Assembly: GCA_963698775.1 (NCBI GenBank)
Contig: CAVOSE010000038.1
Coordinates: 23,008 to 87,007 of the forward strand
DNA from: Thiohalocapsa sp963698775
GTDB taxonomy: Bacteria > Pseudomonadota > Gammaproteobacteria > Chromatiales > Chromatiaceae
Length of the DNA: 64,000 bases
Reading direction: 5' to 3'
Part shown: positions 26,356-36,600 of the stretch, in pieces
Layout: every line of letters begins with the position of its first letter
How positions within the stretch are numbered: position 1 is the stretch's first letter
Translations under genes and position numbers: made by a program
Notes under the pieces: model-generated
Database searches by the model: none
Told to the model about the DNA's origin: nothing
The model's input: only the letters and a program-made list of their open reading frames with translations

Positions 26356-26370
26356 TGTTATATTGTAACA
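26356..26370. promoter_or_regulatory. Zur-like operator
   Basis: TGTTATATTGTAACA is a 15-base near-perfect palindrome in an AT-rich island, 32 bases upstream of the first gene of the zinc operon. It matches the core of the gammaproteobacterial Zur box (TGTTATA-N-TATAACA) with few changes. Zur with zinc would repress the DUF2946-like, porin and znuACB-like genes. Confidence 0.7.
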
Positions 26371-26474
26371 GGGCGCACGTAGGGTAGCACGTTGCGCTGC
26401 GGGAGCACAGCAATTCCAAATTTGCCCTGAACGTAGCGCTGATCTGGCGAAATTTAGCCCGCCACGGCCGCTCT

Positions 26475-26494
26475 TACGGAGCTGAAGCTCCGTA
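26475..26494. repeat. Palindrome TACGGAGCTGAAGCTCCGTA
   Basis: A perfect inverted repeat of 20 bases between the zinc operon and the polyamine operon. It resembles the GAAGCTCCAGCTTC palindromes at 45344-45447. It may act as a terminator for the polyamine genes, which end 110 bases away. Confidence 0.5.
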
Positions 26495-26601
26495 CTCCAG
26501 GCGAAAAACTGGCCAAGTCAGTGCATCGACCCTCGCGGGTGTCGCGTCCTGGACTCGCCGGATCTCGCGGAGTCGCCTGAACAACCGGCGTCGGCGCTGT
26601 C

Positions 26602-26847
26602 TCACGGTCTTTCGAGATCGATGGAACCATTCGCTTGGCGGTGCCAGATCAGCAATGAGCGCAGGTCCTCACCGGAGAGCGGGTTCTGGAGCCCGGTTCG
26701 GGCATCGCCACGGACGCCGGCAAGCAGCCGCGCGACGAATTCCAGTTCCGGCGTGGCTGCCGCGTCCTGGATCAGGTTCCGCGCCCGGTTGATCCTGGCC
26801 ATATCCGGTAGTAGTCCCCTCAGCGGTAGCGTCGTCGTCAGCATCAT
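26602..26847 (-). CDS. Small hypothetical protein at the end of the polyamine operon
   Basis: An 81-residue soluble, mostly helical protein (ARINRARNLIQDAAATPELE, GLQNPLSGEDLRSLLIWHRQ) with no signal or membrane segment. Its start overlaps the stop of the agmatinase gene by 4 bases, a strong sign of coupled translation and of a real gene. No family was recognised. Confidence 0.6.
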   Translation of the reverse strand: MMLTTTLPLRGLLPDMARINRARNLIQDAAATPELEFVARLLAGVRGDARTGLQNPLSGEDLRSLLIWHRQANGSIDLERP

Positions 26848-27746
26848 TGATCGGCTGCACCTCGGATCCCCGCGGGCGCTCGCTCTAAAAGACCGAGCAG
26901 CTTGTAGACCAGCAGTGCGGCGGCGAAGTCGTATGCATGGAAGTCCGCTAGCGGGGCAAGCTCCATCAGGTCGAACCCTACGATCCGGCGCTGAGCGGCC
27001 ACGGATGCGAACAGGTTAAGGGTCTGATACCAGCCTAATCCACCCGGCACCGGTGTGCCTGTCGCCGGAAACACGCTGGGATCGATGCCGTCCACGTCGA
27101 CGGTGAAGAAGACTTGGGACGGGAAGTCGTCCGGCAGTTGGATCTGATGCACCTGCTCGGTCACGAGCGCCTCGGCATCGAGGTACTTTAGGCCGAAGTG
27201 CCGCCGGGCCTCGATCTCCTCTTCGCATAACGCTCTAACCCCGAGTTGGAATACAGGGATGCCGGCCTCGACCACCCGACGCATGACGCAGGCGTGACTG
27301 AAGGGATCGTCCTCATAGCGGTCGCGCAGGTCGGCATGGGCGTCGATCTGCACCACGCCGAAATCGCGCATGCCCGCGCGCAGGTATCCTTGGATGACAC
27401 CATAGGTCACGGTGTGCTCACCGCCGAGGACGACGGGCGTCTTGCCGAGCGCGAGGATTTCCTCCACCGCGGTGCTGATGCGCTCCAGCACCGCTTCCGG
27501 CTCGCCTCGGACGTCGACCGGAGGATGCGTATAGAGTCCGGCCCGACCTGGCGTTCCGTGCCCGTCCCAGAGCTCGAGTTGCCAGGATGCCTTCAGAATC
27601 GCCGAGGGGCCACGCGCGGTGCCGCTCCCGTAGGAGACGGTGCGCTCCCATGGGACTGGCAGGACATGGAAGCGTGCCTGCTGCGCCGGAATCGGCGGCA
27701 GCTCGGAACCAAGAAACGCAGGATAGTTGTTGAGATCAGTGGTCAT
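26844..27746 (-). CDS. speB: Agmatinase (ureohydrolase)
   Basis: A protein of 300 residues that hydrolyses agmatine to putrescine and urea with a binuclear manganese centre. Metal ligands are visible in GGEHTVTYG, DAHADLRDRY (Asp-x-His-x-Asp) and FFTVDVDGIDPSVFPATGTP. It follows the decarboxylase gene by 4 bases and completes the arginine-to-putrescine branch with SpeA in the same operon. Length fits SpeB (about 306). Confidence 0.93.
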   Translation of the reverse strand: MTTDLNNYPAFLGSELPPIPAQQARFHVLPVPWERTVSYGSGTARGPSAILKASWQLELWDGHGTPGRAGLYTHPPVDVRGEPEAVLERISTAVEEILALGKTPVVLGGEHTVTYGVIQGYLRAGMRDFGVVQIDAHADLRDRYEDDPFSHACVMRRVVEAGIPVFQLGVRALCEEEIEARRHFGLKYLDAEALVTEQVHQIQLPDDFPSQVFFTVDVDGIDPSVFPATGTPVPGGLGWYQTLNLFASVAAQRRIVGFDLMELAPLADFHAYDFAAALLVYKLLGLLERAPAGIRGAADQ

Positions 27747-27750
27747 GCGG

Positions 27751-28926
27751 TTAAGAGAGACGGTCTCTAAAGTCGGCGTAATCGAAGGTCTTGATCAGGC
27801 GCAGCGCGTCGGTGTCGGAGTTCCAGAGGGCGATGGCAGGCAATGGCACGCCATTGAAGGTCGTGGTCTTGACCATCGTGTAGATCGCCATGTCTTCGAA
27901 CATCAGACGATCGCCGATCCGCAGCGGTTCAGGGAAGCTGTAGTCGCCGATCACGTCTCCGGCTAGACAGGATGGCCCACCAAGCCGATACGAATGGGCC
28001 AGTTGCCCCGGCTCGGCCGCGCCACCAATCGCCGGTCGGTAAGGGCCTTCGAGCACGTCGGGCATGTGACAGGTTGCGGACGTATCCAAGATAGCGATCG
28101 GCATGCCGTTGTGGGCGATATCGAGCACTTCAGTGATCAGTACGCCGGCATCCAGGGCAACCGCTTCTCCGGGTTCGAGATAGACCTCGACACCGTAACG
28201 GCGACGGAATGTGCGGATTAGCTCGATCAGCCCATCCACCTGGTAGTCGGGGCGCGTGATGTGATGTCCACCACCGAAATTCATCCACTCCAGGCCATCG
28301 AGCCAGCGGCCGAAGCGTGCCTCGACCGCCCCCAGGGTGCGCGCCAGCGGCGGCAGGTCCTGTTCGCACAGGGTATGAAAATGCAGGCCGGTGATGCCGT
28401 CGAGCGACCGACCCTCGAAGACCGCGGCGGGGATGCCCAGCCGTGAAAACGGCGCGCAGGGGTCGTAGAGCGGATTCCATCCCTCGCTGTGCTCGGGGTT
28501 GATGCGCAGCCCGACACGCAGGCCCGGACGCCGATCCGGCGCCGAGTCGATGAGCGGGCGAAAACGCTCCCATTGCTCGAACGAGTTGAACACGACATGG
28601 TCCGAGATCGCGATGATTCGCCGCAGGTCGGCCTCGGTATAGGCCGGCGAGTAGGTGTGTACCTCCCCGCCGATCTCTTCGCGGCCCAGACGTGCCTCGT
28701 GCAGCCCGCTCGCGCAAGTCCCGGCGAGATAGCGCGAGATCAGCGGCGCCAGGGCGAACATCGAGAAGGCCTTCAACGCCAGCAACACCCGGGCGCCGCT
28801 CTCGCGCTGGACTCGGTCGAGGACCTCAAGATTTTGCCTTACCGCTGCCTCGTCGACGACGAAGCAGGGGGTGGGCACGCGCGCGGGATCGAGCCGCGCG
28901 AAACGCTCGCGATTTGGGCGCGTCAT
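27751..28926 (-). CDS. nspC: Carboxynorspermidine/carboxyspermidine decarboxylase
   Basis: A fold-III PLP decarboxylase of 391 residues. VLLALKAFSMF carries the PLP-binding lysine. FGGGHHI, YLEPGEAVALDAG (phosphate and substrate contacts) and ATCHMPDVLEGPYRP follow, as in NspC. It removes CO2 from carboxyspermidine (or carboxynorspermidine) to give the polyamine. The start at 28926 is 11 bases after the stop of the dehydrogenase gene. The longer frame would run into that gene. Confidence 0.93.
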   Translation of the reverse strand: MTRPNRERFARLDPARVPTPCFVVDEAAVRQNLEVLDRVQRESGARVLLALKAFSMFALAPLISRYLAGTCASGLHEARLGREEIGGEVHTYSPAYTEADLRRIIAISDHVVFNSFEQWERFRPLIDSAPDRRPGLRVGLRINPEHSEGWNPLYDPCAPFSRLGIPAAVFEGRSLDGITGLHFHTLCEQDLPPLARTLGAVEARFGRWLDGLEWMNFGGGHHITRPDYQVDGLIELIRTFRRRYGVEVYLEPGEAVALDAGVLITEVLDIAHNGMPIAILDTSATCHMPDVLEGPYRPAIGGAAEPGQLAHSYRLGGPSCLAGDVIGDYSFPEPLRIGDRLMFEDMAIYTMVKTTTFNGVPLPAIALWNSDTDALRLIKTFDYADFRDRLS

Positions 28927-28937
28927 GTCCGCGGCTG

Positions 28938-30131
28938 CTAGCCCAACGGCTCGTCGAGCGTGCTGATCTGCCAAGGCAGGCCGTGCTGATTGAGGGCCTC
29001 CATGAACGGATCGGGGTCGAACTGCTCCATGTTGAACACCCCCTCGCCGCGCCAGGTGCCGGTGAGCAGCATCTTGGCCCCGATCATCGCGGGTACGCCG
29101 GTGGTGTAAGAGATCGCCTGGGAGCGGACCTCGCGATAGCAGGCGCCGTGGTCACAGACGTTGTAGACATAGACCACCTTCTCTTCGCCGTCCTTGAGAC
29201 CACGGGCAATACAGCCAATGCAGGTCTGGCCCTGAGTCAGTGGGCCGAGACTCGCTGGATCGGGCAGAAGCGCCTTGAGGAACTTGAGCGGGATCACCTC
29301 ATGACCCTCATACAGCACGGGGTCGATGCGCGTCATGCCGACGTTTTGCAGCACCTCGAGGTGCTTGAGATAGTTGTCGGAGAAGGTCATCCAGAAACGC
29401 GCGCGTCGGATCTCCGGGAAGTGCCTTACCAGCGATTCCAACTCCTCGTGGTACATCAGGTAGATCTTGCGCGGGCCGATACCCTCGGGGAAGTCGAGTT
29501 CGCGGCTGACCGAGAGCGGTGGGGTGCTGCGCCAGTCGCCGTCCTCCCAATACTTGCCCGGCGCGGTGACCTCGCGGATGTTGATCTCCGGATTGAAGTT
29601 GGTCGCGAAGGCCTGCCCGTGCTCGCCCGCGTTGCAGTCGACGATGTCCAGCTCATGGATTTCGTCGAGCAGGTGCTTCTTGATATAGGCGGTGTAGACG
29701 TTGGTGACGCCGGGGTCGAAACCGCTTCCGAGCAGGGCCATGATGCCGCGCTCGCGGAAGCGCTCTTGATAGGCCCACTGCCAGCTATACTCGAAGCGGG
29801 CCTCGTCCGGCGGCTCATAGTTTGCGGTGTCGACATAGTCCACGCCCGTGGCCAGGCAGGCGTCCATGATGGGCAGATCCTGATAAGGCAGCGCGACATT
29901 GACGACCACGTCGGGCCGCACGCGCTCGATCAACGCGGTCATCTGCGGGACGTCGTCCGCGTCTACCTGGGCGGTCTCGATGGGTCGATCGAGCTGGGCG
30001 GCGATCGCATCGCACTTTGCCAGCGTCCGGCTGGCCAGGACGATGTCCGAGAAGACCTCCGGCACTTGCGCGCACTTGTGGGTCACCACCTGTCCGACGC
30101 CGCCGGCGCCGACGATCAATACCTTCGCCAT
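28938..30131 (-). CDS. Carboxy(nor)spermidine synthase (saccharopine-dehydrogenase family)
   Basis: A protein of 397 residues with the Rossmann NAD(P) motif VLIVGAGGVGQVV at the N-terminus. It also has ANYEPPDEARFEYSWQWAYQ and GFDPGVTNVYTAYIKKHL, typical of the LYS9-like enzymes that reductively condense aspartate semialdehyde with putrescine. Together with NspC, SpeA and agmatinase in one operon, this indicates the alternative spermidine route that does not use decarboxylated SAM. The ATG at 30131 has GGAG 9 bases upstream and is preferred to the ATG at 30155. Confidence 0.92.
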   Translation of the reverse strand: MAKVLIVGAGGVGQVVTHKCAQVPEVFSDIVLASRTLAKCDAIAAQLDRPIETAQVDADDVPQMTALIERVRPDVVVNVALPYQDLPIMDACLATGVDYVDTANYEPPDEARFEYSWQWAYQERFRERGIMALLGSGFDPGVTNVYTAYIKKHLLDEIHELDIVDCNAGEHGQAFATNFNPEINIREVTAPGKYWEDGDWRSTPPLSVSRELDFPEGIGPRKIYLMYHEELESLVRHFPEIRRARFWMTFSDNYLKHLEVLQNVGMTRIDPVLYEGHEVIPLKFLKALLPDPASLGPLTQGQTCIGCIARGLKDGEEKVVYVYNVCDHGACYREVRSQAISYTTGVPAMIGAKMLLTGTWRGEGVFNMEQFDPDPFMEALNQHGLPWQISTLDEPLG

Positions 30132-30308
30132 GCTGTTGTGCTCCAATTCAGTCATCGCATCGAACAAACGCCGATGCCGTCGGCGCCTAGCTGGGCGCGC
30201 AAATATGCCAGCGTGCCGCGACGACTCAGGCGGGCGACGGCAGGGCTGGTGAAAACGGCGTTGCGTGGAACTGGGCCTGCGCACAGGCTCTACGCAATGC
30301 CGTCGATG

Positions 30309-32243
30309 CTATTTCTCGAAATAGGTGTAGCCGCGCAGGCTTGCGCTGAACTGCTCCAGGACCTGTTGACGCTCCGCGGCCGTGATCCTTCCCGCCCTGA
30401 CCGCCCGCTCAGCGGCGTCGCGGAAACGCTCGTGCATCACCTTGGGCTCGTACTCCACGTAACTGAGCACGTCCGCAATGCTGTCACCGTGCATCTCCTT
30501 GACGAAGTCGAAGCTGCCGTCGGCATTGATCCGAACACTCACCACATTGGTGTCGCCCATGAGGTTGTGCAGGTCGCCCAAGGTCTCCTGATAGGCCCCG
30601 ACCAGGAACACCCCGAAGTAGTATTCCTCGTCGTCCTTGAGGCGGTGCACGGGCAGCGTGCGCTGGATCTGGTGCGCGTCGATGAAGCGGTCGAGCTTGC
30701 CATCGCTGTCGCAAGTGATGTCAGCGATGATGGCGCGCTGCGTCGGCGTCTCGTCGTGGCGGTGGATGGGTGTCACCGGGAACAACTGATCGATCGCCCA
30801 GGCATCTGGCAGCGACTGAAAGACGCTGAAGTTGCCGTAATAGATGTCGGCAATCGTCTCAGACAATCGCTCAAGCTCCGTTGGGACCGGCACGCCCGAC
30901 TCCAGCACCCGGGAGAGTCCATGCATGATGCGCAGGAACAGTTGTTCCGCGATCGCCTGTGACCGAACGCGGATCTGCCCACGGCGAAACAGGTCGCGGA
31001 TCTCGTCCAGATAATAGAGGGCATCGTTGTAGCACTCCTGCAGCGTGCTCGGGGAGATGGCCTCATAGACCTCTTGCAGCGCGTGGATTTGCGGGTGCTC
31101 GTCCGGCGCGACCGGCGTCGGGGCGCCTTCGGGCTCGAAGCGGGTCACGTCCAACACGTTGAACAGCAACACGGACGCGTAGGCGACGGTCGCGCGTCCC
31201 GACTCGGTGACGATCACCGGGTGCGGTACGTCAACGGGGTCGAGGGTGGTCATCACCGCCTCGACCACGTCGGCGCAGTATTCGTTCAGCGAATAGTTCT
31301 TGCTGTGCGCGTGGTTTGCATTGGAGCCGTCGTAGTCCACGGCGAGTCCACCGCCGAGATCGAGGTAGCCCATCGGTGCGCCTTCCTGCACCAGATCCGC
31401 GTAGTAGCGACAGGCCTCCACCGCACCGCTGCGGATGTCGCGCACGTTGGGGATCTGAGAGCCCAGGTGATAGTGCAAGAGCTGCAGGCAATCAAGCATG
31501 CCGCGCGCTTTTAGCGCATCGACCACATCGATGAGCTGGTTCGTCGTCAGTCCGAAGATGCTGCGGTCGCCGCTGGTCTCCATCCACATACCGCCCACAC
31601 GTGAGGACAGCTTGACGCGCACCCCGATCCGGGGGCGGACACCAAGGGCCTCACTGCAGCCGAGTACGGTCGACAGCTCCGACGGAGACTCGATCACGAA
31701 CACACAGTGATAGCCGATCTTCTGTGCCAGCAGCCCAAGCTCGACGAATTCCCGATCCTTGTAGCCGTTGCAGATGATCATGCCGTCGCGGTTATTCATC
31801 ATGGACAGCGCGATGATCAGTTCGGCCTTGCTGCCGGCCTCCAGGCCATGCCCGTAGCAGGCCCCGAAACGCGCAATCTCCTCGATCACCTGTCGCTGCT
31901 GGTTGACCTTGATGGGGAACACGCCACGATACTCGCCGCGGTAACCCAGCCGCGCTATCGCATCGCGGAAGCTCTCGTGCAGACGCGCGATCTGGGCGTC
32001 GAGCAGGTTCTCGATGCGCAGCAGGACGGGCATCTGCAGCCCGCGCTCGCTCATCCCAGAAACCATGTCGAGCAGCGCCACGGCGACCTTGCCGTTAGGC
32101 GTGTCCACTGAGACCGTGACCTTCCCGTCAGTGGACAGGCCGAAGTAACCCGCACCCCAGTCGCGGATGCGATAGCGATCGACCGTGCCGGCGGGAACCG
32201 TGTCGTGGGGCGTGAAGCCGGAGTGAGGAATGGATCTGCTCAA
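30309..32243 (-). CDS. speA: Biosynthetic arginine decarboxylase
   Basis: A large fold-III PLP enzyme (about 645 residues from the TTG at 32243) that makes agmatine from arginine. FPIKVNQQRQVIE holds the PLP lysine. GLEAGSKAEL, ICNGYKDREFV, LHYHLGSQIPNVRD, LDLGGGLAVDYDGS and a late CDSDGKLDRF segment match SpeA. The frame is open to 32375 but neither it nor the conserved N-terminus (DWGAGYF) is preceded by an ATG, so the start is uncertain. The first gene of the polyamine operon, it is divergent from the RND adaptor gene. Confidence 0.93.
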   Translation of the reverse strand: MSRSIPHSGFTPHDTVPAGTVDRYRIRDWGAGYFGLSTDGKVTVSVDTPNGKVAVALLDMVSGMSERGLQMPVLLRIENLLDAQIARLHESFRDAIARLGYRGEYRGVFPIKVNQQRQVIEEIARFGACYGHGLEAGSKAELIIALSMMNNRDGMIICNGYKDREFVELGLLAQKIGYHCVFVIESPSELSTVLGCSEALGVRPRIGVRVKLSSRVGGMWMETSGDRSIFGLTTNQLIDVVDALKARGMLDCLQLLHYHLGSQIPNVRDIRSGAVEACRYYADLVQEGAPMGYLDLGGGLAVDYDGSNANHAHSKNYSLNEYCADVVEAVMTTLDPVDVPHPVIVTESGRATVAYASVLLFNVLDVTRFEPEGAPTPVAPDEHPQIHALQEVYEAISPSTLQECYNDALYYLDEIRDLFRRGQIRVRSQAIAEQLFLRIMHGLSRVLESGVPVPTELERLSETIADIYYGNFSVFQSLPDAWAIDQLFPVTPIHRHDETPTQRAIIADITCDSDGKLDRFIDAHQIQRTLPVHRLKDDEEYYFGVFLVGAYQETLGDLHNLMGDTNVVSVRINADGSFDFVKEMHGDSIADVLSYVEYEPKVMHERFRDAAERAVRAGRITAAERQQVLEQFSASLRGYTYFEK

Positions 32244-32436
32244 GCTGGTGTAGCGCGTCGCGTGGTCGCTAAGTCGTTGGGGTCGCGGATGATGCGCCAA
32301 TTTGGCCCGTGCCTCAAGCAGAGCGGAGGATCGAGGCCGGATGACCCCGATGGAGAATTCCGATGATCGTCGCAACCTACGGCGATGTTGCAGGTCGCAA
32401 CAGGAAGGTTTTTGTCATCGAGCCGGGTTCTTCGCC

Positions 32437-33579
32437 GTGAGTCACACCATTACACCAGGCCGGGCGTTCGCCCCGGTCCAACTCCTGCTTTCCCTGATCC
32501 TGTCGGCTTCCGTGCCTGCCACGGGCCTCGCGTCAAACCCAGTTGTCCTCGCGGAGGTCAAGCGGGAAACCATGGCGGAGCAGGCGACGCTGACCGGCAC
32601 CACGGTGCCGACCCGCCGCGCCGAGCTGTCGCCGAAAGTGGACGGGCTGGTGACGGAGCTCTTCGTTGACGAGGGCTCGTTGGTGCGGCAGGGCGATCCG
32701 ATCCTGGTATTGGACGACCGGCTTGCGGCCCTCGATGTGACCGCTGATGAGGCACGCATGCAGGAAGCGGAGGCGAGCCATCGCGACGCCGTCCGCGTTC
32801 GAGACGAGCTGGAGGAGCTCAAACGCGGCCGGCATGCGTCTAAGGCTGAAATGTTGTCCGCGGAGGCGCAGGTGGATCGCACCGAGGCGTTGCTGGCGGC
32901 GACGCGCGCGAACCTGGCCCGTTCCCGCGAGCTGCAGCTCCGTCATCGACTGTCGGCCCCGTTCGACGGCATGGTGGTGGCGAAGCAGGCCGAGGTGGGC
33001 GAATGGGTCAAACGCGACGAGGCGGCGGTGGAGCTGGTCGCGCTTGACCGGCTGCGTATCCGTGCGACCTTGCCGCAAACGGCCTATGCGCGGGTGCGCG
33101 GCGGTGCCGCGGCCCAGGTGCGCTTCGACGCGCTGCCGGAGCGAGTCTTTACCGGCGAGGTGTTTGCCCGTGTGGCCCGCGGCGATGAGCGCAGCCGGAC
33201 CTTCCCGGTGCTGATCGATCTGCCGAACCCGGATCGCTTGTTCGCGCCCGGCATGTCCGCACGGGTCTCGGTGGACCTGGGCGCCGGTGACGCACCGCCG
33301 GCGTCCGTGCTGACCGTGCCGCGGGATGCGGTGATCCTGAAGGCCGACGGCAGCCGGCAGGTCTGGCGCGTGCAGGTGGAGGATGGCGAAACCAAGACCT
33401 ATCCGGTGAACGTGACGGTCGGCCGCGCCGCCGGCGACCGCTTGGAGCTGTTGGACGCGGATCTGGCCGAAGGCGATCCGATCGTGCTGCTCGGCAACGA
33501 GCGCCTGAAGCCGGGCCAGACCATCGAACCACGCGACGCCGTCGAGCCCACGGACGACGTCGCTCGGGTTGCGCGCTAG
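32437..33579 (+). CDS. RND efflux periplasmic adaptor (MFP/HlyD family)
   Basis: About 380 residues. The GTG at 32437 opens a signal peptide (APVQLLLSLILSASVPATGLAS). The lipoyl half-motifs AELSPKVDGLVTELFVDEGS and LSAPFDGMVVAKQAEVGEWV flank a coiled-coil hairpin with a K-R-rich heptad pattern. The beta-barrel (VRFDALPERVFTGEVF) and membrane-proximal domain (VLTVPRDAVILKADGSRQVW) follow. It links the inner-membrane pump encoded 91 bases downstream to an outer-membrane channel. No TolC-like gene is present. ATG codons exist upstream (32341, 32350), but the GTG puts the signal sequence at the start. Confidence 0.88.
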   Translation: MSHTITPGRAFAPVQLLLSLILSASVPATGLASNPVVLAEVKRETMAEQATLTGTTVPTRRAELSPKVDGLVTELFVDEGSLVRQGDPILVLDDRLAALDVTADEARMQEAEASHRDAVRVRDELEELKRGRHASKAEMLSAEAQVDRTEALLAATRANLARSRELQLRHRLSAPFDGMVVAKQAEVGEWVKRDEAAVELVALDRLRIRATLPQTAYARVRGGAAAQVRFDALPERVFTGEVFARVARGDERSRTFPVLIDLPNPDRLFAPGMSARVSVDLGAGDAPPASVLTVPRDAVILKADGSRQVWRVQVEDGETKTYPVNVTVGRAAGDRLELLDADLAEGDPIVLLGNERLKPGQTIEPRDAVEPTDDVARVAR

Positions 33580-33670
33580 CGCGACCGCGGACCGCCGCGG
33601 CGACAAACGATCCACCGAAGCCAGACCCAAGACGCCGCTTCATCGCACCCAGCCCTCGCCGGTTTGAATC

Positions 33671-36600
33671 ATGTTCAAGTTCGCAATCGACCGCCCGGTA
33701 ATCCTGACCGTCGCCGTCCTACTGGTGACCTTGTTTGGGATGCTGTCTATCTTCAACGTGCCGGTACAGATGATCCCGGACCTGGACGCGCGCATCATCA
33801 CCGTCAGCACCCAATGGCCTGGTGCCGCGCCCCAGGACGTGGAGAAGGAGCTGGTGGTCGAGCAGGAAAAGTACCTGGGCCGCATCCCGGGTCTGGAGCG
33901 CATGGTGTCCACGGCGCAGACCGGCAGTGCCGAGATCGAGTTGGAGTTCCCGTTTTCGGTGCCGGTGGCGGAGGCGCTGCTGAACGTAAACAACGCTCTG
34001 TCCCAGGTGCCTGGCTACCCGGAGAACGTGGATCAGCCCAGCATCAAGGCCGAGGCCTTCTCCGCCAACGCGTTTATGTACTTCCGGCTGATGCCGGAGT
34101 CCGGCGCGTTTAGCGAGGAGGACATCGTCGCGCTGCGGGACTGGGTGGAGGAATACGTGGTGACACCGATGGAGCGAGTGCCCGGGGTCTCTAGTGTCGG
34201 CATGCGCGGCGGTGCCGAACGCCAGGTCCGCGTCTACGTCGATCCGGTGAAGCTGGCCGAGCGCGGGATTCGTTTGACCGAGCTCAGAGACGCCATCCGC
34301 GCCCGCAACCGCGACGTCTCCGGCGGCGATCTCGACAGCGGCAAACGCCGCTACCTGCTTCGCACCATCGGCCGCTTCGAGAGCGCCGAGGAGCTTGAGG
34401 ACCTGGTGATTGCCGAGCGCGACGGTGCCTTTGTGCGTCTGCGCGACGTGGGCCGGGCCGAGCTCGGCTACGCCGAGGTGCGTAGCTATGCCTACTCCGA
34501 GGGCAAGCCGATCCTGGGCTTCGCGGTCAGCCGCCAAGTCGGCAGCAATGTCATTCAAATCAAGCGCGACATGCTGGCGCGGGTCGCGGAGCTGAACCAA
34601 GACCTGCTGAACCCCAAGGGCCTGAAACTGGTGCGTACGGCCGACGACGTGGTCTATGTGACGGACGCCGTCGACGTCGTGCAGCGCAACCTGGCCATCG
34701 GCGCCGGGCTCGCGGTGCTGGTGCTGTTCCTGTTCCTGCGCTCGGTTCCGGCAACCCTGATCGGGGCGATAGGGATTCCCATCTGCACCATCGCGGCCTT
34801 TCTGGGGCTATTGATCACCGGGCGCACCATCAACGTCATCTCGTTGGCGGGCGTTGCTTTCGCGATCGGCATGACGCTGGACAATAACATCGTCGTACTG
34901 GAGAACATCTATCGGCACATGGCGAAGGGCAAGGAACGCATGCAAGCGGCGCTGGACGGCGTGCGCGAGGTCTGGCCGGCGGTGCTGGCGTCGACGCTGA
35001 CTACGGTGGCGGTATTCCTGCCGGTGATCTTTATCAAGGAGGAGGCCGGGCAGCTGTATTCGGATATCGCCGTGGCCATCTCCGCGTCGATCCTGATGTC
35101 CATGGTGATCGCCATCACGTTGGTGCCGGCCGCGGCGGGGCGTTTCCTGACCCTGCCGCTGCCGCGCAAGCGCGAGCCGCTGTTGAATCGCTTTGGTGCC
35201 GCCTTTAGTGCGCTGGTGATGGGCGCGGTGCATTGGATTTGTCACGGGCTGATCCGGCCGCTGTTGGTGATTGCGCTGGTGCTCAGTGCCGCGGGCGCGA
35301 TCATCTGGTGGCTGACGCCGGATGCGGAGTACCTGCCCGAGGGCGAGGAGTCGAAGATCTTCACGCTGATGTTCGCGCCGCCGGGCTACAACATCGACAT
35401 GATGCGCGAGGCCTTCCAGAAGGTCGACACCGAGTTCTACCCCGCCGTGGGTCAGGACCCGGCGCTGTTCGCCGCCGGCGACACCGAGGTGCCGGGGCTG
35501 AACTTCACCATCGGTTTCGCCAGCGAGCGCTTGGTGTTCGTGGTGCGCGAGGCCACCGACCGGCGCCAGACCGAGGCGTTGATGGACGTCGCCACCGCTA
35601 AGACCCGCGAGCTGCCGGGGCTGTCTAGCTTTTCCAGTCGCGGCTCGATCTTTTCCGGCAATTTCGGCGGTACGCGGGCCATCAACATCGAGATCAGCGG
35701 GCCGGACCTGGTGACGCTGTTCGCGGCCGCCGCCGAGGTGCAGGCCAAGGCGAAGACGCTGTTCGATAATCCGCGCGTCAAGTCCGAGCCCTCGAACCTG
35801 ACCCTGGGCCAGCCCATGCTTGAGGTGCGCCCGGACTGGGAGCGCGCCGCGGAGCTCGGCATCGCGCCGGCAGATCTGGGTTACACGGTTTGGGCCTATT
35901 CCGACGGCGCCTTCGTCGACGAGTTCTTCCTCGACGACGACGAGATCGACATCTTCCTGTACAGCACCGCGGGCAACATCGAGCGCCCGCAGGACTTGGA
36001 ACAGCTGATGCTGTTCGCGCCAGCGGGGGGTGTCGTGCCGCTGTCGTCGGTGGCACGGCTGGCCGAGACCGTCAACACCGAGACCATTCGCCGCGTCGAC
36101 GGCGACCGCACCATCACCATGAGCATCATCCCGCCGCAAGACGTACCGTTGGAGGAGGGCGTGCGCCGGGTCAAGGACGAGATCATCATGGGCATGCCGG
36201 CCGCTGGCGAGTTGCCGGCGGGTATCGATCTATCGCTGAGCGGCGCCAGTGATCGCCTGGAGGCGACCCGCGACGCGCTGGCCGGCAATTTCGCGGTGGC
36301 CCTGTTGATCGCCTATCTGCTCATGGTGGCGGTGTTCAGCCATTGGGGCTGGCCGCTGTTGATCATGACCAGCGTGCCGATCGGCATCAGCGGCGGCATC
36401 GCGGGACTCGCGTTGCTGAATTGGGGCGGCGCCTATCTGGACCGGATCGGCCTGTATCCGATCCAACAGTCGTTCGACATGATCACGATGCTCGGCTTTC
36501 TGGTCTTGATCGGCACCGTGGTCAACAATCCCATCCTGATCGTCGAGCGGGCCGTCGCGAACCTGCGCGAGCGGGGCATGACCCTCATTGACGCCGTCGC

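Noticed and set aside
28692..30962. A 756-codon plus-strand open frame across the polyamine genes
   Set aside because: It is antisense to three well-supported genes (nspC, carboxyspermidine synthase, speA). Its composition (His, Arg, Asp, Val-rich with periodic DV/HL) is that of a mirror frame in GC-rich coding DNA.
34808..36139. Minus-strand frame of 443 codons inside the RND pump gene
   Set aside because: It is a mirror frame of a conserved 1069-residue membrane protein and has no hydrophobic or domain pattern of its own.
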